A stretch of DNA of 64,000 nucleotides from Sphingomonas sp. KR3-1 (GTDB lineage: Bacteria > Pseudomonadota > Alphaproteobacteria > Sphingomonadales > Sphingomonadaceae). Under the pieces are notes generated by a model. That model saw only the letters and a program-made list of their open reading frames with translations. It was not told the DNA's origin and ran no database searches. Position numbers and translations under genes: made by a program. Where the stretch lies: assembly GCF_040049295.1 (NCBI RefSeq), contig NZ_JBDZDQ010000001.1, forward strand, positions 2,418,001-2,482,000, written 5' to 3'. Shown here in pieces: positions 10,354 through 23,162 of this stretch. Each line of letters opens with the position of its first letter. Positions within the stretch are counted from its first letter, which is position 1.

Positions 10354-11913
10354 TCAGAGGCACGCCTCGAGCAGCGCCTGGTCGAAGCCGTACTGGCGCG
10401 CCTTGTCGAGTGTATAGGGGCGCAGGCCCATCGAGCGGTACTCGCCGATGATCTTGCCGTCGGCGCTCTCGTCGAGATACTCGAACTTGAACAGCTCCTG
10501 GGTGACGATCACCGGGCCTTCCATGCCGATCACTTCGGTGACGTTGGTGACCCTACGAGAGCCGTCGCGCAGGCGCTTCACCTGGACGATCAGGTCGACC
10601 GAGTCGGCGATCTGACGCGAGATCGCTTCCTTGGGCATCTTGATGTCGCCCATCATCACCATGTTCTCCATACGCGCCAGGCATTCGCGCGGGGAGTTGG
10701 AGTGGAGCGTGCACATCGAGCCGTCATGGCCGGTGTTCATTGCCGAGAGCAGGTCGAAGCACTCGGAGCCACGGATTTCGCCCAGGATGATGCGATCCGG
10801 GCGCATACGCAGCGAGTTCTTCACGAGATCGCGGATGGTGATCTCGCCCTGGCCCTCGAGGTTCGGCGGGCGGGTTTCGAGCGGCAGCCAGTGCGGCTGC
10901 TGCAGCCGGAGCTCGGCCGCGTCCTCGATCGTCAGCACGCGCTCGCCCGGGTCGATCATCTTCGACAGGGCGTTGAGCATCGTCGTCTTGCCCGAGCCGG
11001 TGCCGCCCGAGATGACGATGTTGAAGCGGCTGGCGCCGGCGATCTTGAGCGCGGTCGCCATCTTCTGCGACATCGACCCGCCCTGGGCCATCATGTCGAG
11101 CGTGATCGGCTTGGCCGAGAATTTACGAATCGAGATCGCCGTGCCGCGCAGGGAGAGCGGCGGCACGATCACGTTGACGCGGCTGCCGTCCTTGAGGCGG
11201 GCGTCGGCCAGCGGCGTGGTCTGGTCGACGCGGCGACCGACCGAGTTGCAGATGCGCTGCGCGATCTGGAACAGATGCTCCTCGTCGCGGAACTGGATGT
11301 TGGCGAGCTCGAGCCGGCCCTTGCGCTCGATGAAGGTCTGCTCGGGGCCGTTGACCATGATGTCCGAGATGGCCGGGTCGCTGAGCAGCTCTTCGAGCGG
11401 CCCGAGGCCGAGCAGCTCGTCGACCAGCACCTTCTCGAGCGCGAACTGCTCGCGGCGATTCAGGGTCAGCTTCAGCTCGGCGAGCACTTCGCCGATGATC
11501 GGGCGGAATTCCTCGGCCAGCTCGTCCTTGCTCAGCGTCGCGGCGGCCTCGGGGTCGACGCGCTCGAGCAGGCGGGGGAGGACCTGTTCCTTGATGCGGT
11601 GGATCGAGGCCTCGAAGCCCTCCATCCGCGAATTGCCGGCATCGCCCGACGCGGCCTGGCGATCGGCGAGGCGCTGCAGCGCATCGGCATTGGCGGCGCT
11701 GGGGCCGCTGGGATCGCGCTCGGCCATCGGATCGGCGGCGCCCTGGCCGGGCAGCGGCACCGAATTGACCGGCGGGAATTGCTCGCCGCCGAGCGGCGCG
11801 GGATCGGTCGGGCGGGGAAGCGGTCCGCCGCCCTGCATCGGGCGCGCGACGCCGAAGGCCGGCCTGTTGCCCGGCGCCCCACCCATTCCGCTGCGTCGTC
11901 CGAAAGCGCTCAT
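10354..11913 (-). CDS. cpaF: Flp/tight-adherence pilus secretion ATPase CpaF
   Basis: Hexameric cytoplasmic ATPase that powers assembly of Flp-type (Tad) pili. 519 residues. A Gly/Pro-rich N-terminal leader of about 110 residues precedes the VirB11/CpaF domain. Visible motifs are GGTGSGKTTMLNALS (Walker A), TIEDAAELRLQQPH (Asp box), RPDRIILGEIRGSE (Walker B) and TGHDGSMCTLHSN (His box). I chose the ATG at 11913 (MSAFGRRSG); a longer frame exists but would run through the promoter and coding part of the divergent DUF6265 gene. Other cpa/tad genes are not in the window, unusual since they normally cluster. Confidence 0.93.
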   Translation of the reverse strand: MSAFGRRSGMGGAPGNRPAFGVARPMQGGGPLPRPTDPAPLGGEQFPPVNSVPLPGQGAADPMAERDPSGPSAANADALQRLADRQAASGDAGNSRMEGFEASIHRIKEQVLPRLLERVDPEAAATLSKDELAEEFRPIIGEVLAELKLTLNRREQFALEKVLVDELLGLGPLEELLSDPAISDIMVNGPEQTFIERKGRLELANIQFRDEEHLFQIAQRICNSVGRRVDQTTPLADARLKDGSRVNVIVPPLSLRGTAISIRKFSAKPITLDMMAQGGSMSQKMATALKIAGASRFNIVISGGTGSGKTTMLNALSKMIDPGERVLTIEDAAELRLQQPHWLPLETRPPNLEGQGEITIRDLVKNSLRMRPDRIILGEIRGSECFDLLSAMNTGHDGSMCTLHSNSPRECLARMENMVMMGDIKMPKEAISRQIADSVDLIVQVKRLRDGSRRVTNVTEVIGMEGPVIVTQELFKFEYLDESADGKIIGEYRSMGLRPYTLDKARQYGFDQALLEACL

Positions 11914-12085
11914 CAGAATCCAATGTCCCCTCGGTTGCAGAGCGTTAGCGGCCAAGGCTTGATATTTACCTAACCCGGTAACCCCCGTGCAGTTACGGAT
12001 TGGACTGGAAGAGGTGCAGGTTCGGTAAACATCGCCTATAGCAATGCTCCGCGCAGGGCGGCGGATCCGCAGGGAGGATCGACGG

Positions 12086-12550
12086 ATGATCGCGATCGTC
12101 ATGGCATTGGCGCTGGGGCCGGCCCCGATCCCGCCCCCGGCGCAGCAGCAGCAGGAACCGCCCTTCGCCTGGCTGGCCGGCAGCTGGTGCACATTGCCGC
12201 ATCCGCCGGTGCCCGGCACCATTTGCGAGACCTGGGTGCCGACGGCGGACGGGATGCGCGGCACCAGCGTGACGCGCCGCGAGCGGACGATCACGCCCGA
12301 GGAGAAGATGGAGATTCGCCGCGACGGCGCCGGCTGGGTGTTCCATGCCGAGCCGCGCGGCCAGGCACCCGCCGATTTCCGCGCGCGGCCGGACGATGTC
12401 GCCGCGCTGGCGGTCAGCTTCGAGAACCGCACGCACGATTATCCGCAGCGCGTGCGCTATTGGCGCGACGGCGACACGCTGATGGCCGAAATCGCGCTGG
12501 CCGACGGCAGCAAGTCGATCATCTGGGAATATCACCGCGTGACGGAGTAG
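12086..12550 (+). CDS. Exported DUF6265-like protein
   Basis: 154 residues. It starts at ATG 12086 with AGGGAGG 8 bases upstream and has a short signal peptide (MIAIVMALALGPAPIPPPA). The mature protein has the pattern of DUF6265: FAWLAGSW near the start, then ETWVP, GQAPADF, FENRTHDYPQRVRYWRDGD and a C-terminal strand. Family members are lipocalin-like small periplasmic proteins with no assigned function. It is divergent from cpaF and convergent with the gene at the end of the atp operon. Confidence 0.75.
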   Translation: MIAIVMALALGPAPIPPPAQQQQEPPFAWLAGSWCTLPHPPVPGTICETWVPTADGMRGTSVTRRERTITPEEKMEIRRDGAGWVFHAEPRGQAPADFRARPDDVAALAVSFENRTHDYPQRVRYWRDGDTLMAEIALADGSKSIIWEYHRVTE

Positions 12551-12574
12551 CTCCCGGACCGCGGCGCTGCGCCG

Positions 12575-13198
12575 TCAAAAGCCCTGCGGCAGCGTGACAT
12601 TGGGCGGAATCGCGGCGACCGAGACGATCATCGCGATCTCCCCCGGGGCCATCGGCGCGATCAGGGTGGCGAGATAGGGCGATCCGCCGGGGCGCCGCTT
12701 CGCCGCCATCAGCCGAAGCATGGCGGGCGGCTGGGGCGGGGGCGGCAATGCCTTCCACGCAAAGGCCGGGCTGGCCATCTTCTCCCAGCTGCTGCGCACG
12801 ACGAGCCGGCTTGTCGGCGCCTTGTAGACGATGATGCGGCAGCTCGGGCCGGCGGCGCCGCCCAGCGCGATCGCGAAGGCGCCGTCGGTAGCGGTGCCGG
12901 ATGCAAGCGTCGCGTTCGAGATAAGGCTGGTGCCCTGCCGGCCGAGCGCGGTCAGCGCCGCGTCGGGCATGCCGGGCTGGATCCCGTAGCGCGCGAAGAG
13001 CGCCGTCTCGGCATCGCCGGGCTCGGGCAGCGTCACGCTTCTCGACAAGACATCGATGCAGAAGCCGGATGCAAGCTCGGCAACGCGCTGATCGAGCGCG
13101 GCGGGCGCAGTCGACTGGGCGTCGGCGAAAACCGGCGGGAGCGCCGCAGCCGACGGGAGCGCGAGCGCGGCTGCGAACAGGGGCAGCCGCGCCGGCAT
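12575..13198 (-). CDS. Exported protein of unknown function at the 3' end of the atp operon
   Basis: 207 residues with a signal peptide (MPARLPLFAAALALPSAAA). Two cysteines (about 47 in SGFCIDV and 119 in GPSCRII) could form a disulfide. The pattern helix-with-Cys, then Gly/Ala-rich strand, then Cys strand resembles the gene between atpD and atpC, so they may be distant relatives. The ATG at 13198 lies 4 bases after the atpC stop, so it should be translated with atpC. No family is recognised. Any link to ATP synthase is inferred from position only. Confidence 0.7.
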   Translation of the reverse strand: MPARLPLFAAALALPSAAALPPVFADAQSTAPAALDQRVAELASGFCIDVLSRSVTLPEPGDAETALFARYGIQPGMPDAALTALGRQGTSLISNATLASGTATDGAFAIALGGAAGPSCRIIVYKAPTSRLVVRSSWEKMASPAFAWKALPPPPQPPAMLRLMAAKRRPGGSPYLATLIAPMAPGEIAMIVSVAAIPPNVTLPQGF

Positions 13199-13202
13199 GG
13201 GC

Positions 13203-13457
13203 TCAGCCCGCCTTTTCGGCGAGGACGGTGAGGCCCTTCTCGTTCACTTCGGCGAAGCCGCCCTCGATGCGGATCGTCTCGGGCGTCGTGGCGCCGTCGC
13301 GGTAGATCTCGAGATTGCCGTCGCGGATCGTCGACATCAGCGGGGCATGCCCCTCGAGCACGCCGAAATCGCCCTCGCTGCCGGGGACGACGACCATGTG
13401 CACTTCCTCCGAGCGGAGGAGCTTTTCGGGCGTGACGAGTTCGAAGTGGAGCGACAT
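13203..13457 (-). CDS. atpC: F1 ATP synthase subunit epsilon
   Basis: Central-stalk subunit that couples and regulates rotation. Only 84 residues: it is the short alphaproteobacterial form with the N-terminal beta-sandwich ([39 protein letters not shown]) and lacks most of the C-terminal helical regulatory domain. It lies downstream of an extra exported gene that separates it from atpD, and just upstream of another. Confidence 0.93.
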   Translation of the reverse strand: MSLHFELVTPEKLLRSEEVHMVVVPGSEGDFGVLEGHAPLMSTIRDGNLEIYRDGATTPETIRIEGGFAEVNEKGLTVLAEKAG

Positions 13458-13466
13458 GCTTGTTTC

Positions 13467-14122
13467 CTAGGGCTTCTGCGCGGGGGCCGGCTGTTGCGCG
13501 GCAATGTCCCCCGACATGTAGTTGATCTCGAGCTGCACCCCATCGCTCTGGGCGACGGCCGGGGCCAGCCATTGCAGCATCGCGCGCGTGCCGTGCGCGG
13601 CTGCGCCGGGCTTCGGCGCCGTCTGCAGCATCACCCGCTGCGACAGCGGCATCGCCGTGGTCGCGGCGGTGTATCGGAGCGTGCGCCAGCCCTGGCCTTC
13701 CAGCCCGGTCGCCAGCGCCTGGACCAGCGGGTCGAGCGGCTGGGCCGATCCGGTGACGAACAGGTCGCAGGCCGCGCCGCTGTACAGGATCACCCAGGCT
13801 TCGCCCGAGGCGGCCGGGAAGCGGAATGCGCTATCGACCCGGTAGGGGCGGCTCGCCTGGCCCGTCGCGATGAAGCGCTGGACCAAAGCGGGCGCGGTGG
13901 AGAGCGGCTTGATCGACCGGTTCCTGCTCGCCACGCCGGGCGACATGACCGGCAGCGCATTGTCGGGCGCATAGAGTTCCGCGCCGTTCGGCGTGGTGAT
14001 CTTCTCGGCTTCCGTCATGCTTCCGCAAAACGCGGCGGCACGCGGCAGGACCTCCGCCAGCGGCGGCGAGGCAGGCGCGGCTTGCGCCGCGAACCCGCCG
14101 ATCATCGCCGCCAGCGTGAGCA

Positions 14123-14123
<1 letters not shown>
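13467..14123 (-). CDS. Exported protein of unknown function between atpD and atpC
   Basis: 218 residues with a signal peptide (MLTLAAMIGGFAAQAAPA). Two Cys (AAAFCGSM and GAACDLFV) are spaced as in the exported gene after atpC; overall similarity is faint. The start ATG at 14123 overlaps the atpD stop as TGATG, so translation is coupled to atpD; a GTG one codon earlier is a less likely start. It ends 9 bases before the atpC start. It has no recognised domain, and placing an exported protein inside the F1 operon is unusual. Confidence 0.72.
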
Positions 14124-16294
<2,171 letters not shown>

Positions 16295-16295
<1 letters not shown>

Positions 16296-17230
16296 CAGAG
16301 CGCCTCGGCGCCCGAGATGATCTCGACCAGCTCGGTGGTGATCGCCGCCTGGCGCTGGCGGTTGTAGATCGTGTTGAGCTTCTTGATCAGGTCGCCGGCG
16401 TTGCGCGTGGCGTTGTCCATCGCGGTCATCTTCGAGCCCTGCTCCGACGCCGCATTCTCGCGGATCGCGCGGAACAGCTGGATCGCGACGTTGCGCGGCA
16501 GCAGGTCGGCGAGGATCGATTCCTCGTCGGGCTCATAGGTGACGGCGGCGGGCGCGGCGGTCGGCGTGGGAGCTGGGACAGCCCCCGAACCCGAGGTCAA
16601 TTCGCCCAACGTGATGTTGGCGTTGGCAACGATCGGCGGCTTGACGGGCACGATCTGCTGCGCGGTCGGCTCCTGCGTCAGGACCGACTTGAAGTGCGCG
16701 TAGAACAGGGTCGCGACGTCGAACTCGCCGGCTTCGTAGCGGGCGATGATGTCGTCGGCATAGCCGCGGGCATCGGCAAAGCTCAGTTTGCCGAGATCGC
16801 CCGGCTCGACCGAGTGGATGATGTCCTTGGGGAACAGCCGGTTGAGCGGCGCGCGCCCCTTGCGGCCGATCGTGTAGATCTTCACCGTCTTGCCCTGCGC
16901 GATCAGGCTCTCGGCGTGACGGCGGGCGAGGCGGGCGATGTTGGTGTTGAACGCGCCGGCCAGGCCCTTATCCGAGGTGGCAACGACGAGCAGGTGGACC
17001 TGGCCCTTGCCGGTGCCCGCGAGCAGCTTGGGCGAGCTCTCGCTCACCGTCACCTTGCTGGCGAGGCTGGCGACGACCGCCTCCAGGCGCTGGGCATAGG
17101 GGCGCCCGGCCTCGGCCGCCTCCTGCGCGCGGCGCAGCTTGGCGGCGGCGACCATCTTCATCGCCTTGGTGATCTTCTGCGTCGACTTCACCGAGCCGAT
17201 GCGGATCTTGAGTGCCTTGAGGCTAGCCAT
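16295..17230 (-). CDS. atpG: F1 ATP synthase subunit gamma
   Basis: Rotor shaft of F1. 311 residues, longer than usual (about 290). N-terminal SLKALKIRIGSVKSTQKITKAMKMVAAAKLRRAQ is the family helix (quoted in parts: KALKIRIGSVKSTQKITKAM) and the C-terminal helix has MTAMDNATRNAGDLI and LNTIYNRQRQAAITTEL. Around residues 210-240 there is an insertion rich in Pro, Thr and Ala (GAVPAPTPTAAPAAV). The stop overlaps the start of a lipoprotein gene. A palindromic repeat separates it from atpA. Confidence 0.96.
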
Positions 17231-17242
17231 TCTGTTCCTCTT

Positions 17243-17327
17243 GTCGTCACCCCGGGCTCGGCCCGGGGTCCCGCTACTTCGATCCGTCGTCTTGAGCGGG
17301 ACCCCGGCTCAAGGCCGGGGTGACGAC
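17243..17327. repeat. Palindromic intergenic repeat between atpA and atpG
   Basis: GTCGTCACCCCGG (17243-17255) pairs exactly with 17315-17327, and GGGGTCCCGCT (17266-17276) pairs with 17295-17305, with a 19-base centre. This is a REP-like long hairpin within the atp operon. It may limit or stabilise transcripts, so that atpH-atpA could be more abundant than the rest; that is inference. Confidence 0.8.
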
Positions 17328-17337
17328 GGTATGTCGG

Positions 17338-18870
<1,533 letters not shown>

Positions 18871-18877
18871 CTAGCCT

Positions 18878-19432
18878 TCAGCCTTTCATCGCTTGCGCGA
18901 GGGAATTGAGACGGGTCTTGATCGAGCTGTCGATCATCTGGCTGCCGATCTTCACGACCAGGCCGCCCAGGAGCGAGGGGTCCACCGACAGGTCGATGGA
19001 AACGTCACGGCCGATGCGGGTGCGCAGCTGCTGCTTGAGCGCATCGACCTGGGCCGTGGAAAGCGGATGTGCCGAGGTGACTTCCGCGGTCGTCTCGCCG
19101 CGGTGCGCGGCGGCGAGCTGGCGGAAGGCGCGGATCACGGCGGGCAGCTGGCCCAGCCGGCGGTTCTGGGCCAGCACGCCGAGGAAGTTCGCGGTGGTGC
19201 CGTCGAGCTTGAGGCTCTTGGCAACGCCGGCGACGGCGTTGGCGGCGGCGCCGCGAGCGACCAGCGGGCTGGTCGTCAGCGCCTTGAAGTCGGCCGATTC
19301 GGCGAGCGCCTGCGCAACCGCGGCGAGGCTCGCCTCGACCTGGGCCAGGCTCTTCGAATCACGTGCGAGCTCGAACAGGGCGGTAGCGTAGCGTCCGCTT
19401 AGGCTTGCCTGGATACCGGCGGAATTCTCCAC
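18878..19432 (-). CDS. atpH: F1 ATP synthase subunit delta
   Basis: Links F1 to the peripheral stalk. 184 residues. I chose the GTG at 19432 (protein begins MENSAGIQASLSGRYATALF), because the family starts with this pattern and AGAGG lies just upstream; an upstream ATG extension has no homologous content. SSIKTRLNSL near the C-terminus is the delta signature region. It is the first gene of the F1 operon, with a structured leader upstream. Confidence 0.93.
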   Translation of the reverse strand: MENSAGIQASLSGRYATALFELARDSKSLAQVEASLAAVAQALAESADFKALTTSPLVARGAAANAVAGVAKSLKLDGTTANFLGVLAQNRRLGQLPAVIRAFRQLAAAHRGETTAEVTSAHPLSTAQVDALKQQLRTRIGRDVSIDLSVDPSLLGGLVVKIGSQMIDSSIKTRLNSLAQAMKG

Positions 19433-19467
19433 GCGTTTCGGTTCCTCTCGGAGGTTCGGGTTTCGGA

Positions 19468-19507
19468 CCCATATGAATTGGGGGCCGAACTCGCGGCCCC
19501 CTATGGG
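19468..19507 (-). promoter_or_regulatory. Hairpin in the 5' leader of the atp operon
   Basis: GGGGGCCG (19480-19487) and CGGCCCCC (19494-19501) form an 8-bp stem with a 6-base loop. An outer CCCATA/TATGGG pair (19468-19473, 19502-19507) extends it with a one-sided bulge. It sits about 36 bases before the atpH start. It could stabilise the mRNA 5' end or act in attenuation; no function is proven. Confidence 0.5.
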
Positions 19508-19666
19508 TTGGCGCGCGACTAGCATCGGTGTCACGGGGATGCAACCCGACTCCTAAGTCGCTCTCCTGCGGCGACCAGTATTGGGAGGGCTAACGGGGGG
19601 TCTGTACCGAATCGTTTCCTATGGTAAACGAATGTCCCGAAACCTTTGGGGGAAGGATCGGGAATC

Positions 19667-20569
19667 ATGAAGAAGCGAATTCTTGGCGCCATCGGCGTCG
19701 CCGCGCTCGTCGCGGGTATTGCGCGTGCCGAAGTGGTGGAGATCACCGGCGAGTTCGCCGCGCCCAGCCGCGAGGCAAGCCTGCTGCGCTCGATCTCGAT
19801 CGACCGGATCGGCGGGCAGGACGGCTCCGCGCTTGCGCGTGCGATCGAGCAGAGCCTGTCGGGCACGCATTTCGACCTGATGGGCGGCGGCCGCGGCAAT
19901 GCCGAGGGCTCGCTGAGCGGCGGCATCACCACCGGCGTCGATGAATCGCCCTTCAAGAAGCGCGAGAAGAAGTGCGTCGAGAAGAACGACAAGGGCAAAT
20001 GCGTGAAGGAAGAAGATGTCGAGCTGCGCTGCCGCCGCCGCATCGTCACGCTGAAGGCGGACCTGCGCATCCTGCGCAACCGCGACGGCCGGATCGTCTA
20101 TTCGGCGACCAAGCCCTTCTCGCAGGATACGAGCTGGTGCGAGGGGCAGGGCGGCCGCCCGGCGCCGGTGGAGGATGTGATCGCCGACGGCGTCCGCACG
20201 CTCGGCGCCCAGGTGCGCAGCGACATCGCGCCGACCGTCTCTACCTATCGCGTGCGCGTGCGCGAGAGCGACAAGGGGATGAGCAAGGACCAGGCGAAGC
20301 GCTTCAAGGACGCGATCAAGCTGACCAAGCGCGACGTGCGCGGTGCGTGCGCGGGCTGGGATGCGCTGGCGCACGAGCTGCCCGGCAACCCCTCGATCAG
20401 CTTCGACCTGGGCCTCTGCGCCGAGCAGCGCGGCGACTATGCCAAGGCGCTCGACTTCTACCACGCCGCCCAGCGTGCCGGCGCGCAGGAAGGTGGCGAG
20501 GGGGCCGACCGCGCGATCCGTCTGATCGCCGGCCGCGAGGATGCCGCGATCCGCGCCCGGCGGCGCTAG
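19667..20569 (+). CDS. Exported TPR-containing protein of unknown function
   Basis: 300 residues with signal peptide MKKRILGAIGVAALVAGIARA. A Cys/Lys-rich segment (KKREKKCVEKNDKGKCVKEE) lies near residue 100-120, and a C-terminal TPR-like helix pair (FDLGLCAEQRGDYAKALDFY) near residue 255. Four to six Cys suggest disulfides. It may be involved in envelope stress or lipoprotein-like assembly, but I do not recognise it. The ATG at 19667 has GGAAGG 10 bases upstream. A strong bidirectional terminator separates it from the convergent helicase gene. Confidence 0.75.
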   Translation: MKKRILGAIGVAALVAGIARAEVVEITGEFAAPSREASLLRSISIDRIGGQDGSALARAIEQSLSGTHFDLMGGGRGNAEGSLSGGITTGVDESPFKKREKKCVEKNDKGKCVKEEDVELRCRRRIVTLKADLRILRNRDGRIVYSATKPFSQDTSWCEGQGGRPAPVEDVIADGVRTLGAQVRSDIAPTVSTYRVRVRESDKGMSKDQAKRFKDAIKLTKRDVRGACAGWDALAHELPGNPSISFDLGLCAEQRGDYAKALDFYHAAQRAGAQEGGEGADRAIRLIAGREDAAIRARRR

Positions 20570-20592
20570 CGCACCGATGCACGCCACATAGC

Positions 20593-20623
20593 GAAAAGGC
20601 CGGGCATCACACCCGGCCTTTTC
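20593..20623. terminator. Bidirectional Rho-independent terminator
   Basis: GAAAAGGCCGGG (20593-20604) and CCCGGCCTTTTC (20612-20623) form a perfect 12-bp stem around a 7-base loop. A-run and T-run on the two sides make it work in both directions, between the convergent exported protein and helicase genes. Confidence 0.9.
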
Positions 20624-20628
20624 CATGT

Positions 20629-22164
20629 TCAGCGGCTGCGATTGCCGCCCTGGCCACCCTGGCGGCCGCCGCCACCCGGGCTGCCCTGGCGCTGGCCACC
20701 GCCGCTGCCGGTCGGCCGCGGCTGCCACTTGCGCTTGGGGCGGGCATAGTTGCGGGGCTGGTCGCCCTGCGGCTGCGCATCGAAGCGGCGCGGACGCGGC
20801 TCGCCGGCGGCGGCACCGGCAGCTTCCGGACGCGGCGCCTGCCCGTCGCGGCGCGGCTGGTCGCTGCGCGGACGCCCCTCATTGGCATCACGCTGGCCAC
20901 CCGGGCGGCCAGTGCGCTGCGGCTGGCCGGGACGGCGGCCGTCGCGCTGCATCGAGCGGCCGTTGCGGCCATTCTGCTCGTCGCGGGTCTCCGGCACGTT
21001 GACGCGGCTGGTCTTGATCTTGGCGGCCGCGGCGAGGAAGCCCTCGGGCAGCGGCACCACGGTGAGCTTCTGGCGGATCAGCCGCTCGATGTCGCGCAGG
21101 TACGGACGCTCGTCCTCGGCGCACAGGCTGATCGCGATGCCGGTCGCGCCGGCGCGTGCGGTGCGGCCGATGCGGTGGACATACTGGTCCGCCACGTTGG
21201 GCAGCTCGAAGTTGAAGACGTGGCTGACGCCCGACACGTCGATGCCGCGCGCGGCGATGTCGGTCGCGACGAGGATCTTCACCTTGCCGGCGCGGAACTC
21301 GCCGAGCGCGCGCTCGCGCTGCGGCTGGCTCTTGTTGCCGTGGATCGCGTTGGACGCGATGCCGTTGCCCGCGAGCAGGCGGACGATGCGGTCGGCGCCG
21401 TGCTTGGTGCGGCTGAACACCAGCGCGCGGTCGATCTCGGTATTGCCCAGCATCATCGTCAGCAGCGACTGCTTCTCGGCCTGCTGGACGAAGGTGACGC
21501 TCTGCTCGACGCGCTCCGCGGTCGTCGCCTCGGGCGTGACCTTCACTTCCACCGGCTCCTTGATGAACTGGCCGGCCAGCTCGCGGATCGTCTTCGGCAT
21601 CGTCGCCGAGAAGAACAGCGACTGGCGCTTCGAGGGCAGCTCGCGGACGATGCGCTTGAGCGCGTGGATGAAGCCCAGGTCCATCATCTGGTCGGCCTCG
21701 TCGAGGACGAGGATCTCGATCCCGAGCAGGATCGCGTAGCACTGGTCGATCAGGTCGACGAGGCGGCCCGGCGTGGCGACGACGATGTCGACGCCCTTGG
21801 CGAGGTCGGTCTTGTTCTTGTGGATCGAGGTGCCGCCGAACACGGTGGCGACGCTCAGGCGGGTGCCCTTGCTGTAGTGGCGCGCCTGGTCGGCGATCTG
21901 GCTGGCCAGCTCGCGGGTCGGGGCGAGCACGAGCATGCGGCAGCCGCGCGGCTGGGCGCGCTTGCCCGAGGCGACCAGCCGGTCGATCGAGGGAAGCATG
22001 AACGCGGCGGTCTTGCCGGTGCCGGTCTGGGCGATGCCGAGCAGGTCGCGCCCTTCGAGCAGCGGCGGGATCGCCTTGGCCTGGATCGGGGTAGCCTCGC
22101 TATAGCCCTTGGCGGCAAGCGCGGCGAGAACGGTCTCCGAGAGACCGAGTTCGTTGAATTGCAT
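20629..22164 (-). CDS. DEAD-box ATP-dependent RNA helicase (RhlE-like)
   Basis: RNA-unwinding ATPase for ribosome assembly or RNA turnover. 511 residues. It begins MQFNELGLSETVLAAL (Q-motif region with ATPIQAKAIPPLL). Visible motifs are GIAQTGTGKTAAF (motif I), PTRELASQI, VDIVVATPGRL, VLDEADQMMD (motif II) and FFSATMPKTIREL, then the C-terminal domain with KHGADRIVRLLA, VATDIAARGID and YVHRIGRTARAG. The C-terminal 130 residues are a basic Arg/Gly/Gln-rich tail typical of RhlE. The ATG at 22164 has AGGA upstream; longer in-frame starts lack family similarity. Confidence 0.93.
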   Translation of the reverse strand: MQFNELGLSETVLAALAAKGYSEATPIQAKAIPPLLEGRDLLGIAQTGTGKTAAFMLPSIDRLVASGKRAQPRGCRMLVLAPTRELASQIADQARHYSKGTRLSVATVFGGTSIHKNKTDLAKGVDIVVATPGRLVDLIDQCYAILLGIEILVLDEADQMMDLGFIHALKRIVRELPSKRQSLFFSATMPKTIRELAGQFIKEPVEVKVTPEATTAERVEQSVTFVQQAEKQSLLTMMLGNTEIDRALVFSRTKHGADRIVRLLAGNGIASNAIHGNKSQPQRERALGEFRAGKVKILVATDIAARGIDVSGVSHVFNFELPNVADQYVHRIGRTARAGATGIAISLCAEDERPYLRDIERLIRQKLTVVPLPEGFLAAAAKIKTSRVNVPETRDEQNGRNGRSMQRDGRRPGQPQRTGRPGGQRDANEGRPRSDQPRRDGQAPRPEAAGAAAGEPRPRRFDAQPQGDQPRNYARPKRKWQPRPTGSGGGQRQGSPGGGGRQGGQGGNRSR

Positions 22165-22370
22165 TGAATGTCCTGTACGTACGGCCGGCGCACTCCGGAC
22201 AGAATCCAGGCGCGAAGGCGGGGTCAAAAATGACGACCCGCGTGACTAGGGAAGCCGGGAAAACAAAGAGGCGGAGCCTGGGCCCTTGGGGATAAACCCG
22301 CATGCCCGATCACGCTGCATTACGCCTCGATGGCGGGCATATGGCAGTCAGGCTGCCGTAAGTCAAGGAA

Positions 22371-22949
22371 TCAGCCGCTGCAGCCCGCGGGGCCCCTGAC
22401 CCCCGCCAGTGATTCACCGTGCAGGATACGTCGATAGACCCGGTCCATCGCGGCACCCGCGCGGTCGAAGGCCCGCTGGACTTCGGCGTCCGTTTCGCCA
22501 TGCGGCCTGGCCATCTCGACATTCCACGCAGCTTCCATCGCGCGACGCTCCTCCGCCGCGCACAGCAGTTGCCCGGCATGATCGCGATCGATTTCGACCA
22601 TCTTGTCTTCGCCGAAATTGTCGAAGACATGCGAGACTGGCATGCACATCGTCGCGGCGTCGCTCTTCGCATAGGCCGCGGTCTCGCGATCATACTCGGC
22701 CCAGCATTCATCGCTCTTCCCGCCACGACGCGCACATTTGCAGGAAGAATCGGCGAGCTTCTGCCATCCCCTGATCTGCGCGGCAGTGGGCTTTGCGGCG
22801 ATCTTGCCGGGACGATACGCCTCGCCCAGGTCACGTTTGACCAAGGGCGAGGGGCGTGGTGCCTCGTAAGTGAGGACGGTCCATGCAGGTAGCGCGATCG
22901 CGGCAATGGCGAGGGGCACGAGAGCGGCCAGGAGCAGGGATCGTTTCAT
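22371..22949 (-). CDS. Membrane-anchored exported protein of unknown function
   Basis: About 192 residues. An N-terminal hydrophobic anchor (residues 3-26, MKRSLLLAALVPLAIAAIAL) has no clear cleavage site. The outer part has several Cys (SSCKCARRGGKSDECW, ATMCMPVS, LLCAAEE, GCSG) that may form disulfides. No domain is recognised. Start chosen at ATG 22949; an ATG two codons earlier (22955) is nearly as good. Neighbouring genes give no clue. Confidence 0.65.
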   Translation of the reverse strand: MKRSLLLAALVPLAIAAIALPAWTVLTYEAPRPSPLVKRDLGEAYRPGKIAAKPTAAQIRGWQKLADSSCKCARRGGKSDECWAEYDRETAAYAKSDAATMCMPVSHVFDNFGEDKMVEIDRDHAGQLLCAAEERRAMEAAWNVEMARPHGETDAEVQRAFDRAGAAMDRVYRRILHGESLAGVRGPAGCSG

Positions 22950-23162
22950 GCCCATACCCTAACTCGCCGCTGCCGTCAGGCAAGGTCGTGCAGCGCGGGT
23001 TTTCCCCGATCGGCCGTTCCCGGCTGACGTGCGATACGCCACGTGTCGGGCCATGCGGCCAGTTCTGTTTCGTGCATGAAATTAATGCCAGCAGACTCAT
23101 CCGCAAAGCACTCGTTAACGCATCCCCCGCTAGGCTCAGGGCGCCTTTACAGGAGCCCCAAA

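Noticed and set aside
11914..12432. N-terminal extension of CpaF
   Set aside because: It runs across the promoter and coding part of a divergent gene and has no CpaF similarity.
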